Assembly: GCF_014197915.1 (NCBI RefSeq)
Contig: NZ_JACIGK010000001.1
Location: 186,001-250,000 of the forward strand
Length of the DNA stretch: 64,000 nt
Source: Roseospira visakhapatnamensis
Lineage (GTDB): Bacteria; Pseudomonadota; Alphaproteobacteria; Rhodospirillales; Rhodospirillaceae
Direction: 5' to 3'
This document shows positions 53,569 to 62,623 of the stretch, piece by piece. Within the stretch, counting starts at the first letter, position 1, and every line of letters starts with the position of its first letter. Under the pieces are notes generated by a model, which was not told the origin of the DNA, did not search any database, and saw nothing but the letters and a program-made list of their open reading frames with translations. A program made the position numbers and the translations under genes.

Positions 53569-54324
53569 TTACCCGCGCGGTGCGTCGTTCGTCCCGGCGC
53601 GGCCGATCCGCGCCAGCAGGTCCGGAACCTCGCGGATGCTGTCCAGCCGCCACAGGCCGGCGGTGGCGGTGGTGTCCGCGCTGTCGGACGCCAGGGGCGC
53701 GTGCGCCTCATGGGCCCAGGTCACGTGATAGGGGATGTGAACGGCGCGTCCGCCGATGTCCAGAACCGGCGCGATGTCGGAGCGCACGGAGTTGCCGATC
53801 ATGACGAAGGCCCCGACGGGGACGCCATGCCGCTTCAGGATGGTCCGGTAGGTCGCGGGGGTTTTCTCGCTGACGATCTCGATCGCCTCGAAGGACGCCG
53901 CGAGGCCGGACTCGGCGATGCGCCGCTCCTGACTGATCAGCTCCCCCTTGGTGATCAGGATCAGCCGGTGGGACGCCGACAAGGACTGTATGACATCGGC
54001 GACACCGTCGATCAATTCCGTGGGAGATTGCAGGATGTCGTGCCCGATTCGCATGATGGTTTCGACGTCCCGTCCCGAGATCTCTCTGTCGGAGACCTCC
54101 AGGGCCGTCTCGATCATCGACAGCACGAAGCTTTTGACGCCATAGCCGAAGACGTCGATGTTGCGGGTCTCGGTCCGGAGCAGGCGCGCGTCGATCTCCT
54201 CGCTCGATCCATACGCCTTGAGAAGGGCGCCGTAGGCACGCTGGGCATCGGCATAGAACTTCTCCATGTGCCACAGCGTATCATCGCCGTCGATGCCGAT
54301 GACCATCTGTCCGGACGTGGTCAT
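53569..54324 (-). CDS. HAD-superfamily hydrolase (phosphatase-like)
   Basis: A 251-aa HAD-fold protein. Motif I is GIDGDDTLW (Asp 12 and 14), motif II is LITKG, the Lys of motif III lies near SEKTPATY, and motif IV is MIGNSVRSDIAP. The helical cap lies between motifs I and II, as in phosphoglycolate- or beta-phosphoglucomutase-like members. It could remove the 5'-phosphate of the final nucleotide or of an amino-sugar phosphate. Stop codons of this gene and the sugar dehydrogenase nearly touch (convergent). AGGAGA precedes ATG 54324. Confidence 0.82.
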   Translation of the reverse strand: MTTSGQMVIGIDGDDTLWHMEKFYADAQRAYGALLKAYGSSEEIDARLLRTETRNIDVFGYGVKSFVLSMIETALEVSDREISGRDVETIMRIGHDILQSPTELIDGVADVIQSLSASHRLILITKGELISQERRIAESGLAASFEAIEIVSEKTPATYRTILKRHGVPVGAFVMIGNSVRSDIAPVLDIGGRAVHIPYHVTWAHEAHAPLASDSADTTATAGLWRLDSIREVPDLLARIGRAGTNDAPRG

Positions 54325-54377
54325 GTCTCCTGCCCTCCTCATGGAAGTTCACGTCGGCGGCCACCGTCCTGGTCAAG

Positions 54378-54394
54378 GACCGTTGCTAACGGTC
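54378..54394. repeat. Palindromic intergenic repeat, copy 5 / possible terminator
   Basis: GACCGTT-GCT-AACGGTC forms a perfect 7-bp stem immediately downstream of the leftward ABC gene stop codon. Just to its left (54363-54380) lies ACCGTCCT-GGTCA-AGGACCG, another fragment of the same repeat family. The placement after a gene end fits transcription termination, although no clear U-run follows. Confidence 0.6.
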
Positions 54395-54400
54395 GCTTTG

Positions 54401-56098
54401 TCAGCCGTCGTCGTCGTCCTCCGCGACCACCCGGCCATCCCGCATCTTGACCACACGATCCGCCGCCGTGAAGTAGCGATCGTCGTGGCTGACCACGACG
54501 GCCGTCAGGCCCCGGGCGCGCAGGTCCGGCAGCACCTCGGTGTAGAACAGGCGGCGGGATTCCGGGTCCTGATCGGCCGCCCACTCGTCCAGCACCAGCA
54601 CCGGGCGGCGCTCCATGATCGCGACGGCCAGGCCCAGCCGCTTGCGCTGACCCGCCGACAGGGCGCGGGTGGTGAAGGCGCCGTCGTGGATCCCCACGAC
54701 GCGGGCGACACCTAGGCGGTCGAGCACCCACCGCCCGTCCGCCACGGCCTCGGGGGCGATGCCGTAGAGCCGGCGGAACAGGTGCAGGTCGGTGGGCACA
54801 TAGGCGAACAGGGACCGCCACGCGGCCAGGGTCACCGGGTGGCCGTCCACCGTCATGTCCCCGTCCGACGGCGCATACAGGCCTGTGAGCACCTTGATGA
54901 GGGTCGACTTGCCGCTGCCGTTGCCGCCGACCAGGAACAGGATCTCGCCCCGCCGGAGGGTCAGGTCGATCGGCCCCATGCCGAACCCGGGGACGCCGCC
55001 CGCGTCCGGGTAGCGATAGGTGAGCCCGCTCAGCACCAGCCGCTCGAACGCCGGCGCGTCCGCCGCTGCCGGCGCCGCCTGGGGGCCGGTCGTCTCCGGC
55101 GCCAGCGCCCGGTCCAGCCCGTCGAGGCGGTCGAGGGCCTGGCCGGCGCGCTCCAGGGTCGGCATCACCAGGAGCAAGCCGCTGATCCACTGCCACAGGA
55201 CGGCCAGCATCAGGAACGCCACCGTCACTTGGGCCGACAGCCCGAACCGTGGCAGCACGAACACCAGCAGCGCCATGGCCAGCAGCCAGCTCAGCGCGTG
55301 CATGTCCATGATCCGCGAGCGGGCGCCGGCCGCCGCCACCGCGCCGTCGCGGGCCGCCCGCGCCGCCGGCGCCAACGCGGTGATCACCAGGTCGCGCCGT
55401 TTCGCCGGGTCCAGATGCAGGTCCCGAGAGCCGGCGATCATCTCGCCGAGGTGACGGTTGAAGCGGGCCTCGGCCTCGGCGGCGCGGGCCGAGGCCCGGC
55501 GTTCGACAATGCGGCGCCGGCGGACCAGGACGCCCCAGACCACCGCCGCCGCGCCCAGGCACAGGAACACCGTGGGCGTGGTGACCAGGATGACGAGCGC
55601 GCACACGATCAGCGTCAGGCCGTGCTGCACGATCTGGAACACCAGCAGGACACCGCTGGCCACGGTGCTCAAGGCGCGGGCGACGGCCTCGCTCAGGCTG
55701 TCGGCGCCGGTGATCTCCACCGCCTCCAGGCTGGTCTCGCGCAGCCGGCCGACCAGCCCGTCCAGCAGGGCGCGCCGGCATCGCTCGCTGCTCCGCATCC
55801 CGCGCGCCAGGGCCATCCCGTGGACGACGGCGGCCCCGGCCACCAGGGCGAGGAAGCCGATCAGCCGGGCGAGGTCGACCGGCTGCGACGCGGCGTCCCG
55901 GATCAGGGCGCCGGCGGTCAGGATCACCACCGCGAACACCAGGCCGGTCAGCGCGGCCAGAACCAGGCCGACCGGCCCGCCGTCCGGGTCATGCATCAGC
56001 AGGGCGCGGACCACGCTGCGGATCGACCCGAGGGGGAGGAGCGCCCCCCGGGGCGGTGCCTCGGGCCACGGGTCTGGCGCGCCCGTCACGCCGGTCAT
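54401..56098 (-). CDS. PvdE/YojI-type ABC exporter 1 (fused membrane and ATPase domains)
   Basis: A 565-aa half-transporter. The N-terminal membrane domain has about six helices (first at about 45-65), and the C-terminal ATPase has Walker A GGNGSGKST (about 390), signature LSAGQRKRLGLA (about 480) and Walker B VLVLDEWAADQDP (about 500). The GQRKR signature and DEWAADQDP are hallmarks of the cyclic-peptide exporter family (PvdE, SyrD, YojI). It overlaps its partner by ATGA. It probably exports a small natural product, possibly that of the neighbouring operon. Confidence 0.87.
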   Translation of the reverse strand: MTGVTGAPDPWPEAPPRGALLPLGSIRSVVRALLMHDPDGGPVGLVLAALTGLVFAVVILTAGALIRDAASQPVDLARLIGFLALVAGAAVVHGMALARGMRSSERCRRALLDGLVGRLRETSLEAVEITGADSLSEAVARALSTVASGVLLVFQIVQHGLTLIVCALVILVTTPTVFLCLGAAAVVWGVLVRRRRIVERRASARAAEAEARFNRHLGEMIAGSRDLHLDPAKRRDLVITALAPAARAARDGAVAAAGARSRIMDMHALSWLLAMALLVFVLPRFGLSAQVTVAFLMLAVLWQWISGLLLVMPTLERAGQALDRLDGLDRALAPETTGPQAAPAAADAPAFERLVLSGLTYRYPDAGGVPGFGMGPIDLTLRRGEILFLVGGNGSGKSTLIKVLTGLYAPSDGDMTVDGHPVTLAAWRSLFAYVPTDLHLFRRLYGIAPEAVADGRWVLDRLGVARVVGIHDGAFTTRALSAGQRKRLGLAVAIMERRPVLVLDEWAADQDPESRRLFYTEVLPDLRARGLTAVVVSHDDRYFTAADRVVKMRDGRVVAEDDDDG

Positions 56099-57729
56099 GA
56101 GGCCGCGGCATCGGCGCCGGGGCCGACCCGCCGTCCGCTGTCCAGGTGGATGATCTGGTCCGCCACATGGAACCACCGGTCGTCGTGACTGACGGCCACG
56201 ATGGTCCGCCCCTCCGCCGTCAGGCGCGGCAGCAGGTCCCGATAGAATCGCTGGCGAAACGCCGGATCCTGGTCGGCGGCGACCTCGTCCAGCAGCAGCA
56301 GGGGCCGGTCTTCCAGCAGCGCCAGCGCCAGGGCAATCCGCTTGCGCTGGCCCATGGACACCCTCTGGGGATGCAGGGTGTCGGCGTCCAGGCCGAGCGC
56401 GCGCGGCAGGCCCAGATCCTCCAGCAGCGGCGCCAGCCGCGCTCGCCGGGCGGGCGAAAGCCCATAGGCGCGGCTGAACAGGACCGGATCGGCGAACACC
56501 ACCGAGCAGAGCGCCGCGCGCGCCTCCGCGTCGGCGGGACGCCCGTTCAGCAGGATGGCGCCCGAGGCCGGTGGCATCAGCCCCACCAGCAGGGTCAGCA
56601 TCGTGGTCTTGCCGCTGCCGTTGCCGCCGACGATGAAGGTCACCGTGCCGGGCTCGATCCGGCAGGAGAGCGGCCCCAGCGTGAAGCCGGCGGTCGCCGT
56701 CGGATCGCGATAGCGGTAGACGAGATCGAGGGTGTCCAGCCCGGTGAACGTTGCCGGCGGCGGCGGTTCGGTGGCGACCGGGGACGCCGGGGGGCGGGCG
56801 GCCGCGCGCACCTCCGCCGTGAAGGCCTCCAGGGCGCGCCGCGCCTCCATCGCCCGCGCTAGGACCGGGGTCTGATCAAGGACGTACAGCGGCATGGCGA
56901 CGATCAGGGCGACCGCGCCCAGGGCCTCCGGCGCGACGGTGCCGTCGCCGAGATGTGGCCCCAGGACCAGCACCAGCGCCACCAGGGCGAAGCGCACGGC
57001 GTTGGTCATCGCCGTGGTCGTGGCCAGCAGGCGGCCGGCCGCGCGTCCGGCCCGCGCGGCGGCGTCGGACGGCCCCGCCAGCTCGGCGGCGTGAAAGTCC
57101 CGGGCCAGGGCCGGGTTGAGCTTCAGGGTCTTGAAACCGCGCAGCATCTCCGCCATGCCCTCGAACGTCCGCTCCTGGGCCTCGCGTATGACGCGCTCGT
57201 GGGCCAGCATGCGCTGGGTCGCCAGGGCCAGCCCCAGCGTCATGGCCAGGGCGATCCCCGTCAGCGCCAGGAACACGGTCGGCGCGATCATGGCGATGAG
57301 GATGAAGGCGGCCAGCACGCGCGCCACCACCTGCCAGCCCTGCGCGATCAACAGGGCGGACTCGGTAGCCCGGTGCCCGAGGTCGATGATCCGGTGACGG
57401 AGGGCATCCGGGCCGAGCGCCCGGAGGGTCTCGAACGGCATCTGGCCCAGCGCCCGGATGACGGCGCGGCGGTGGCTCAGCGTCCGCGCGTGGATCAGGC
57501 CGTGGATGGCCACCATCATCGGGGTGCGCAGGGTCACGAACGCGACGATCATCACGAGCGCGGCCACGAACACCCAGCCGGGCGCCTGGCGATCCGGCAG
57601 AAAGCCGACCGCATAGCCCAGCGCTCCACCGACCCCCGCGCTGGTGGCGCCCACGAGGATGACCAGTAGACTCACGCCGGCGGGTGGTCGCCTCGGCGTG
57701 CCGACCTGACGGGATCGCTCCGACACCAT
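56095..57729 (-). CDS. PvdE/YojI-type ABC exporter 2 (fused membrane and ATPase domains)
   Basis: A 544-aa half-transporter paralogous to exporter 1. It has Walker A GGNGSGKTT (about 365), signature VSMGQRKRIALA (about 460) and Walker B LLLLDEVAADQDP. Membrane segments lie within residues 20-280. The two are likely to form a heterodimer. The first position of the signature is Val in this copy, and DEW becomes DEV, so the two ATP sites may be asymmetric. An AGGA ribosome site precedes ATG 57729. Confidence 0.87.
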   Translation of the reverse strand: MVSERSRQVGTPRRPPAGVSLLVILVGATSAGVGGALGYAVGFLPDRQAPGWVFVAALVMIVAFVTLRTPMMVAIHGLIHARTLSHRRAVIRALGQMPFETLRALGPDALRHRIIDLGHRATESALLIAQGWQVVARVLAAFILIAMIAPTVFLALTGIALAMTLGLALATQRMLAHERVIREAQERTFEGMAEMLRGFKTLKLNPALARDFHAAELAGPSDAAARAGRAAGRLLATTTAMTNAVRFALVALVLVLGPHLGDGTVAPEALGAVALIVAMPLYVLDQTPVLARAMEARRALEAFTAEVRAAARPPASPVATEPPPPATFTGLDTLDLVYRYRDPTATAGFTLGPLSCRIEPGTVTFIVGGNGSGKTTMLTLLVGLMPPASGAILLNGRPADAEARAALCSVVFADPVLFSRAYGLSPARRARLAPLLEDLGLPRALGLDADTLHPQRVSMGQRKRIALALALLEDRPLLLLDEVAADQDPAFRQRFYRDLLPRLTAEGRTIVAVSHDDRWFHVADQIIHLDSGRRVGPGADAAAS

Positions 57730-58348
57730 TCACCAGTCCTCATGGCAAGGCACTCGGAACAGTACAGTTCGGCTCCGGTGTCGTCGAGGGGGGTCGCGCG
57801 GGGAGGTCCGCCCGTGGAGTCCCGGGCGCCGCGACGCGCGACGGGCGCATGGCTGGCGACGGTCCGCGATCAAAGGGCTTTATGAACCGGGTTGATCACC
57901 GTATGCCTGCGGCCTACTGTTTCTGGGGTGCCCGTGGACGGGGTGCGGGACCACCGACCGTCCGGTCCGGGCGCCACGGCTCCGCGCGCGTTGCGCCATC
58001 GAGCAAGACGGTGCCATGTGGGTCCTTTACGGATGGGTCAGGATCGTTCCGTGGGGCCGCTTGGCGCGCGTCGTCCAGGGGGTGGCCCGGGGGCTGCGGC
58101 GCGGCCGGCTTGGCGGCGCGCGCCTGCTGCGGCTGCTGCCGACGGCCTCCGGCCCCAAGGACGGCCTGAGGGACGGCCCGGGGATCGACCCGGCGGGGGG
58201 GGCCGCAGGGTCCGGGGTCCCGGGCCGGCGCGCCGAGGGTCTCTGGCGGGCCATGGTCGGCGCGTGGACCCGCTCTCCTCCGGATGGACCGCGCGGTCGC
58301 CGCCGAAACCATGTCTCCACCCTCACACCCCCGGGAGCCGTGACACCC
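57730..58348. other. 0.6 kb divergent intergenic region
   Basis: This gap lies between the leftward exporter pair and the rightward DUF697 gene. From ATG 58016 the frame of the downstream protein is open and would add 111 residues (opening MWVLYGWVRIVPWG), but that extension is low-complexity and Arg/Gly/Pro-rich, and I leave it as non-coding. I see no repeat of the palindrome family and no clear promoter boxes. Confidence 0.45.
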
Positions 58349-59053
58349 ATGACCGACGACGCGCATGCAGAGCCGCCGCCGCGATCCTCCTCGGACCTCG
58401 ACCGGGGCGATGAGCCCATCCCCGACGGGAGGGACGACGGGAGGGACAATGGGGGGGACAACGGGAGGGACGATGGGGACGGCGGCGCGGACGACCTGCC
58501 GACCGTCGCCGACCTCATCCATGCGGAGGCCCAGTCCCTGGTGCGCGGCAACGTCATCGCGGCCATGGCCATCGGCCTGGTGCCCGTGCCGGTGGTCGAT
58601 GTCGCCAGCGTGGTGGGCCTTTCGGTGCGCATGGTTCACGGGCTGAGCCAGTGTTATGGGGTGCCCTTCTCGAACGAGGCCGCGCGCGCGGCGCTGATCG
58701 CCCTGATCCCGGCCGTGCTTCCGGTGACGGCCGTGGGCAGCATGGCCAGCGCCGTGAAGTCGGTCCCCATCGTCGGGTCGGTAGTGGGGGCGGGCGGGGT
58801 CTCCCTGCTGTCCGGCGCCGTCGTCTATGCCCTGGGGCAGGTGTTCATCCGCCACTACGAGCGCGGCGGAACCCTCCACGACATCAAACTCGACGCCGCC
58901 CGCGCGCACTTCAAGTCCGCGCTGGCCCAGGGACGCCAGGTGGCGTCCCGCATGCGCGACCGGGTCGACGGCGTCGGGCCGCGTCCCGCCGGATCCGCCG
59001 ACGCGGCGCGCTCGCCGGCCGGAGAGCATCCCCGGGCCGAGTCTCAGCCATAG
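58349..59053 (+). CDS. DUF697-type membrane protein A
   Basis: A 234-aa protein. The N-terminal 50 residues are acidic and repetitive (runs of GRDDGRDNGG encoded by short GGGA-rich DNA repeats). The core (about 55-190) has the DUF697-like pattern of two hydrophobic hairpins: AMAIGLVPVPVVDVASVVG, then VGSMASAVKSVPIVGSVVG and a Gly-rich LLSGAVVYALGQVF segment. A C-terminal charged tail follows. The function of such domains is not known; they often accompany GTPases or envelope-stress genes. ATG 58349 has GGGAG upstream. It is paralogous to the next gene. Confidence 0.75.
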   Translation: MTDDAHAEPPPRSSSDLDRGDEPIPDGRDDGRDNGGDNGRDDGDGGADDLPTVADLIHAEAQSLVRGNVIAAMAIGLVPVPVVDVASVVGLSVRMVHGLSQCYGVPFSNEAARAALIALIPAVLPVTAVGSMASAVKSVPIVGSVVGAGGVSLLSGAVVYALGQVFIRHYERGGTLHDIKLDAARAHFKSALAQGRQVASRMRDRVDGVGPRPAGSADAARSPAGEHPRAESQP

Positions 59054-59249
59054 AGCGATGTCCGGTTCCTGGAAACGGATGGCGATTGCGCCGCCGCGCG
59101 CTTCATGAGACACTTCGGCTTCGAAATGAAATAGAAAGGTTGGCGGTCCAGGGTGGACAGGCCGGCGTGGCGTGCGACGGTGATGCGCGGCCCACCGTGC
59201 CCCCCGATCGTCCACGACACGCCCGATCGTCCACGACAAGGAGGTCGAT

Positions 59250-59828
59250 ATGATCACCGAGACCGATCAGACCGAAGCCGCGACCGACGCCGGGGATGCC
59301 GTCGACGACGCGGTCGCGGCGGGGCACACGATCCCCCCGACCGACGCGCAGATCGACAACCTCATCAAGACCTACGTCATCAGCGCCATGGCGCTGTCGC
59401 TGGTGCCCGTGCCGGTGTTCGATATCGCGGCCCTGATCGCGGTGGAACTGAAGCTGATCCACGCCCTGGCGCGGCGCTATTCCGTACGGTTCTCGGAGAA
59501 CATCGCCAAGTCCCTGGTGCTGTCGCTGATCGGCGGCATCGTGCCCATCACCGCCGTGGCCACCGCCGGCAGCCTGCTCAAGGTCTTCCCGGTGATCGGC
59601 AGCCTGGCCGGCGGCGCGAGCATGGCCATCCTGGGGGGCGCCATCACCTACGCCATCGGCCGCATCTTCGCCGAGCACTTCGCGTCGGGGGGCACGCTGC
59701 TCACCTTCCGTCCCGCCGACGTGCGCGAGCGCTTCCGCGACGCCGTCAAGCGCGGCAAGGCGGAGGCGGCCGACCTCAACGCCGGCCATCCGCCCGCGGA
59801 CGAGGGCCGGGCGGCGGCGTCCGCCTGA
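59250..59828 (+). CDS. DUF697-type membrane protein B
   Basis: A 192-aa paralogue of protein A with the same core layout: AMALSLVPVPVFDIAALIAV (about 45-65), RFSENIAKSLVLSLIGGIVP, a Gly-rich SLAGGASMAILGGAITYAIG, then EHFASGGTLLTF. The acidic repeat region is shorter here. Strong AAGGAGG precedes ATG 59250. The two copies are 196 bases apart and probably arose by duplication. No function can be assigned. Confidence 0.8.
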   Translation: MITETDQTEAATDAGDAVDDAVAAGHTIPPTDAQIDNLIKTYVISAMALSLVPVPVFDIAALIAVELKLIHALARRYSVRFSENIAKSLVLSLIGGIVPITAVATAGSLLKVFPVIGSLAGGASMAILGGAITYAIGRIFAEHFASGGTLLTFRPADVRERFRDAVKRGKAEAADLNAGHPPADEGRAAASA

Positions 59829-59987
59829 TCGGCGCCCACCACGGACGCGGATGCGGACGGGGGCACGGAAGGCGGCATGGAAGGCGCGGCATGGACGGGG
59901 CATGGACGGGGGCACCCGGGGGTCTGACCCGGTCAGTGGGGACGGCCGGTCCGGGCCGACCCCCGAGGGGGTGGGGACACAAGCGGC

Positions 59988-61148
59988 ATGGGCTTCTTCA
60001 GGCGCACGGGCCGGCACGCGGACGCGTCCGGGTCCCCAGGCGGCGCGGGGGCCGGGGCGGGCCGGTCCGCGCTGGACGACGACGGCTTCAACGATGGCCG
60101 GCCCGACGGCGACGGAGTCCGGGGCGGACTGGGTCGCGTCGCGGGGGTCCTCGGCGACGGCCTGCTGCCGCTGGCCGCCGTCACGGTCCTGGTGGTCCTG
60201 CTGGTCCTTCTGTACTTGTGGAACGGGTTGCTGGTGCTGATCCATCCCGGCGAGGCGGGCGCCTTGTATCGCCCGTTTCATGGGGGGACCGTGACGGACT
60301 ACGTGTATCCCGAGGGTCTGCACATTCTGAAGCCCTGGAACCGGATGTACGTCTACGACGTGCGCGTCCAGACCGTGCGCCAGGACCTCCGGGTCCTGAC
60401 CAACAAGGGCCTGCCCATTTCGTTATCCTTGTCGATCCGGTTTTACCCGGAATACGATCTGGTCGGCCTCCTGCATCAGCGGGTCGGCCCGGACTATGTC
60501 CAGAAGATCGTGGTGCCGGAGGTGGAGTCCGTGTTGCGTCGCAATATCGGGCGCCACGACCCCGAGGATGTCTACACCAACAAGGAAGGCATCCTGACCA
60601 ACATCGTCGTCAAGGCGATCGAGGAAGCCGGCCAGAAGTTCGTGTTCATCGACGATGTCATCATCCGTTCGGTGACGCTGCCGGAGGAGGTGCACGCCGC
60701 CATCGCCGAGAAGCTGGTTCAGCAGCAGCGCTGGAAGGCCTACGAATTCCGTCTGGCCCGCGAACAGCAGGAAGCGGAGCGCAAGAGGATCGAATCCCGG
60801 GGCATCCGCGACTTCCAGACCAATGTCCAGGCGACCCTCACCCCGGACATCCTGCGCTTTCACGGGGTCATGGCGACCCTGGATCTCGCGCGTTCGGCCA
60901 ACAGCAAGATGATCGTCATCGGCGGCGGCGATGGCGGGTTGCCGGTGATCCTGAACCCGGGTTCCGACGACCCGGCCGCCACCCTGCCGGCCCTCGGGTC
61001 GTGTGGCGTGGTGCCCGCCGGGACGCCCCCCGGGACGCCCCCCGGGACGCCCCCCGGACCCGGCGCCGGTGCCGACCCGGGGGCGTCGCCGGTGATCCCG
61101 TCGACCTCGGCGTCGGTGCTGCCCGCCGCGCGGCTGGCCGGGCCGTGA
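59988..61148 (+). CDS. SPFH/prohibitin-like membrane protein
   Basis: A 386-aa protein with a Gly/Asp-rich N-terminus, one transmembrane helix (about 62-82, AAVTVLVVLLVLLYLWNGLL) and an SPFH/band-7 domain (about 85-250, opening LVLIHPGEAGALYR). A charged helix follows (AEKLVQQQRWKAYEFRLARE), then a low-complexity tail with GTPPGTPPGTPP repeats. SPFH proteins oligomerise as membrane scaffolds or cages for proteases and lipid microdomains. Its stop overlaps the GTG start of the binding protein, so the two are coupled. Confidence 0.85.
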   Translation: MGFFRRTGRHADASGSPGGAGAGAGRSALDDDGFNDGRPDGDGVRGGLGRVAGVLGDGLLPLAAVTVLVVLLVLLYLWNGLLVLIHPGEAGALYRPFHGGTVTDYVYPEGLHILKPWNRMYVYDVRVQTVRQDLRVLTNKGLPISLSLSIRFYPEYDLVGLLHQRVGPDYVQKIVVPEVESVLRRNIGRHDPEDVYTNKEGILTNIVVKAIEEAGQKFVFIDDVIIRSVTLPEEVHAAIAEKLVQQQRWKAYEFRLAREQQEAERKRIESRGIRDFQTNVQATLTPDILRFHGVMATLDLARSANSKMIVIGGGDGGLPVILNPGSDDPAATLPALGSCGVVPAGTPPGTPPGTPPGPGAGADPGASPVIPSTSASVLPAARLAGP

Positions 61149-62383
61149 ATCGGCGCGGCTTCCTGGCGGTTGGCGCGGCGGGGCTGGCGACCCTGACCAC
61201 GGCCTGCGGACGGGCCGACGCCGACGAGCGCGCCGCCCTGGCGGCCGAGCGTGACCGGAGCGGCGAGGGCACCATCGACATCGGCGTGGTCTGGACCCGC
61301 CGGCCCGACGCGCTGCTGCTGGAGGGCGTCGAACTGGCGGTCGAGGACCTGAACGCCGGCGGTGGTGTTCTGGGCCGGCCGGTCACGCTGACGGTGCTTC
61401 CCGACGAGTCCGGCGCCGCCGACCCCCGCGCCGGGGCGCGCGACCGCGCGCGCGCGCTCGTCCGCGAACCCTCCCTGATCGCCGTCCTCGGCCACACGGT
61501 GCCGGCCGGCGCCGGCCCGGCATCGATCCTCTACGAGGACAGCGGCGTTCTGTTCCTCAACGCCACCATGGCCGACCACGGCATGCATGGGTTCGGGTTC
61601 CGATACGTGTTCAGCACCATTCCCAGCGACGAGGACATCATCCGCCAGGCCGCGACCTTCTGTTCGAGCCTCGGGTACCGGCGCATCGCCATCCTCAGCC
61701 ACCGGGACAACCGCGCGGCGCCCCTGCGCCACGTGTTCGCGGCACAGGCCACCACCCTGGACATGACCATTGCCGTGCAGCGGTCCTTCTTCACCGGCCG
61801 CGAGACCTTTCGCGACCTGCTGGCCGACCTGGGGGCGTTTCCCCATGACGCCCTGCTGCTGCTCACCGACGGGGCGGCGGCCGGCGCCATTATCGGCCAG
61901 GCCCTGGAGATGTCCCTGAACACCCACTGTGTCCTCGGCCGGGTGACCGATCCGGTGGCCCTGCGGCGCCGGGTCGGGCGCGAGACGCCGCGCATCGCCA
62001 TGCCGAGCCTGTTCAACCCCTATGGCGGGTCACCCCGGGTGCGCCGGTTCCGCCAGGCGTTCACCGACAGGGTTGGCTGTGCCCCCGATGCCTGGGCCGC
62101 CCAGGGGTATGATGCCATGGGGCTGCTCGCCCATGCGATGCGTCAGGCGAACGCGACCGTGCCGCTCAGCATTGCAACCGTGCTGCGATACACGTTGGCA
62201 TGGCGCGGATTGACCGGCCGCCATTCGTTCGATCGGCGCGGCAGCATCTACACCAAGGACGTCGCGTTCGCGACGCTGGAGAAGGGCGACATCCTGGTCT
62301 TCGGTCCGGCGGGGGCGGTCTCGCCGCTGCCCGGGGACCAGGGGGCGCCGGCCGACGCGCCGTGTCCGCGATCATCCGCTTGA
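61145..62383 (+). CDS. Amino-acid-type (Peripla_BP_6) substrate-binding lipoprotein
   Basis: A 412-aa periplasmic binding-fold protein of the leucine/isoleucine/valine-receptor type. The N-terminus has RRGFLAVG, which resembles a Tat motif, and the lipobox TTAC, so it is exported and lipid-anchored. The fold is visible in IDIGVVWTRRPDALLLEGVEL, AVLGHTVPAG and VFSTIPSDEDIIRQAA. No permease or ATPase genes are adjacent, so it may act as a sensor or with the SPFH protein. GTG 61145 overlaps the upstream stop codon (GTGA). Confidence 0.82.
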   Translation: MNRRGFLAVGAAGLATLTTACGRADADERAALAAERDRSGEGTIDIGVVWTRRPDALLLEGVELAVEDLNAGGGVLGRPVTLTVLPDESGAADPRAGARDRARALVREPSLIAVLGHTVPAGAGPASILYEDSGVLFLNATMADHGMHGFGFRYVFSTIPSDEDIIRQAATFCSSLGYRRIAILSHRDNRAAPLRHVFAAQATTLDMTIAVQRSFFTGRETFRDLLADLGAFPHDALLLLTDGAAAGAIIGQALEMSLNTHCVLGRVTDPVALRRRVGRETPRIAMPSLFNPYGGSPRVRRFRQAFTDRVGCAPDAWAAQGYDAMGLLAHAMRQANATVPLSIATVLRYTLAWRGLTGRHSFDRRGSIYTKDVAFATLEKGDILVFGPAGAVSPLPGDQGAPADAPCPRSSA

Positions 62384-62397
62384 GGGGAGGCTTCGCC

Positions 62398-62619
62398 GTG
62401 CCGCTGCTGTCTACGCCGTTTCTGGTGACGGGCTACGTGGGCTTGTGCGCCATCCTGGGCATCATCGGGCGCCGCCGGAAGATGGGCGGGTGGGGATACT
62501 TCTTCGCCTCGCTGGTCCTGACACCGGTGATTGGGGCGTTGCTGGTGGCCGTGTCCGATCCCCGCCGCGACTGGACCCGGGACAAGGTCCGGTCCTGCGA
62601 CTGCGGCCGGGACCTCTGA
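62398..62619 (+). CDS. Small two-helix membrane protein
   Basis: A 73-aa protein starting at GTG 62398, preceded by GGGGAGG at good spacing. Two hydrophobic helices (about 6-22 and 33-51) flank a basic GRRRKMGG turn, and a charged C-terminus has a CDC motif. Similar small membrane proteins sit next to envelope genes in many bacteria. The function is unknown. Confidence 0.6.
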   Translation: MPLLSTPFLVTGYVGLCAILGIIGRRRKMGGWGYFFASLVLTPVIGALLVAVSDPRRDWTRDKVRSCDCGRDL

Positions 62620-62623
62620 TCCG

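Noticed and set aside
58016-58348. N-terminal extension of DUF697 protein A
   Set aside because: The added residues are low-complexity and Arg/Gly/Pro-rich, with no ribosome site at 58016; kept as intergenic with low certainty.
58430-58500. Minisatellite or regulatory repeat (GGGA-rich units)
   Set aside because: The repeats are in frame and encode the acidic GRDDGRDNGG stretch of the DUF697 protein, so coding low complexity explains them.
61018-61056. Independent DNA repeat
   Set aside because: It encodes the GTPPGTPP tail of the SPFH protein and is simple in-frame expansion.
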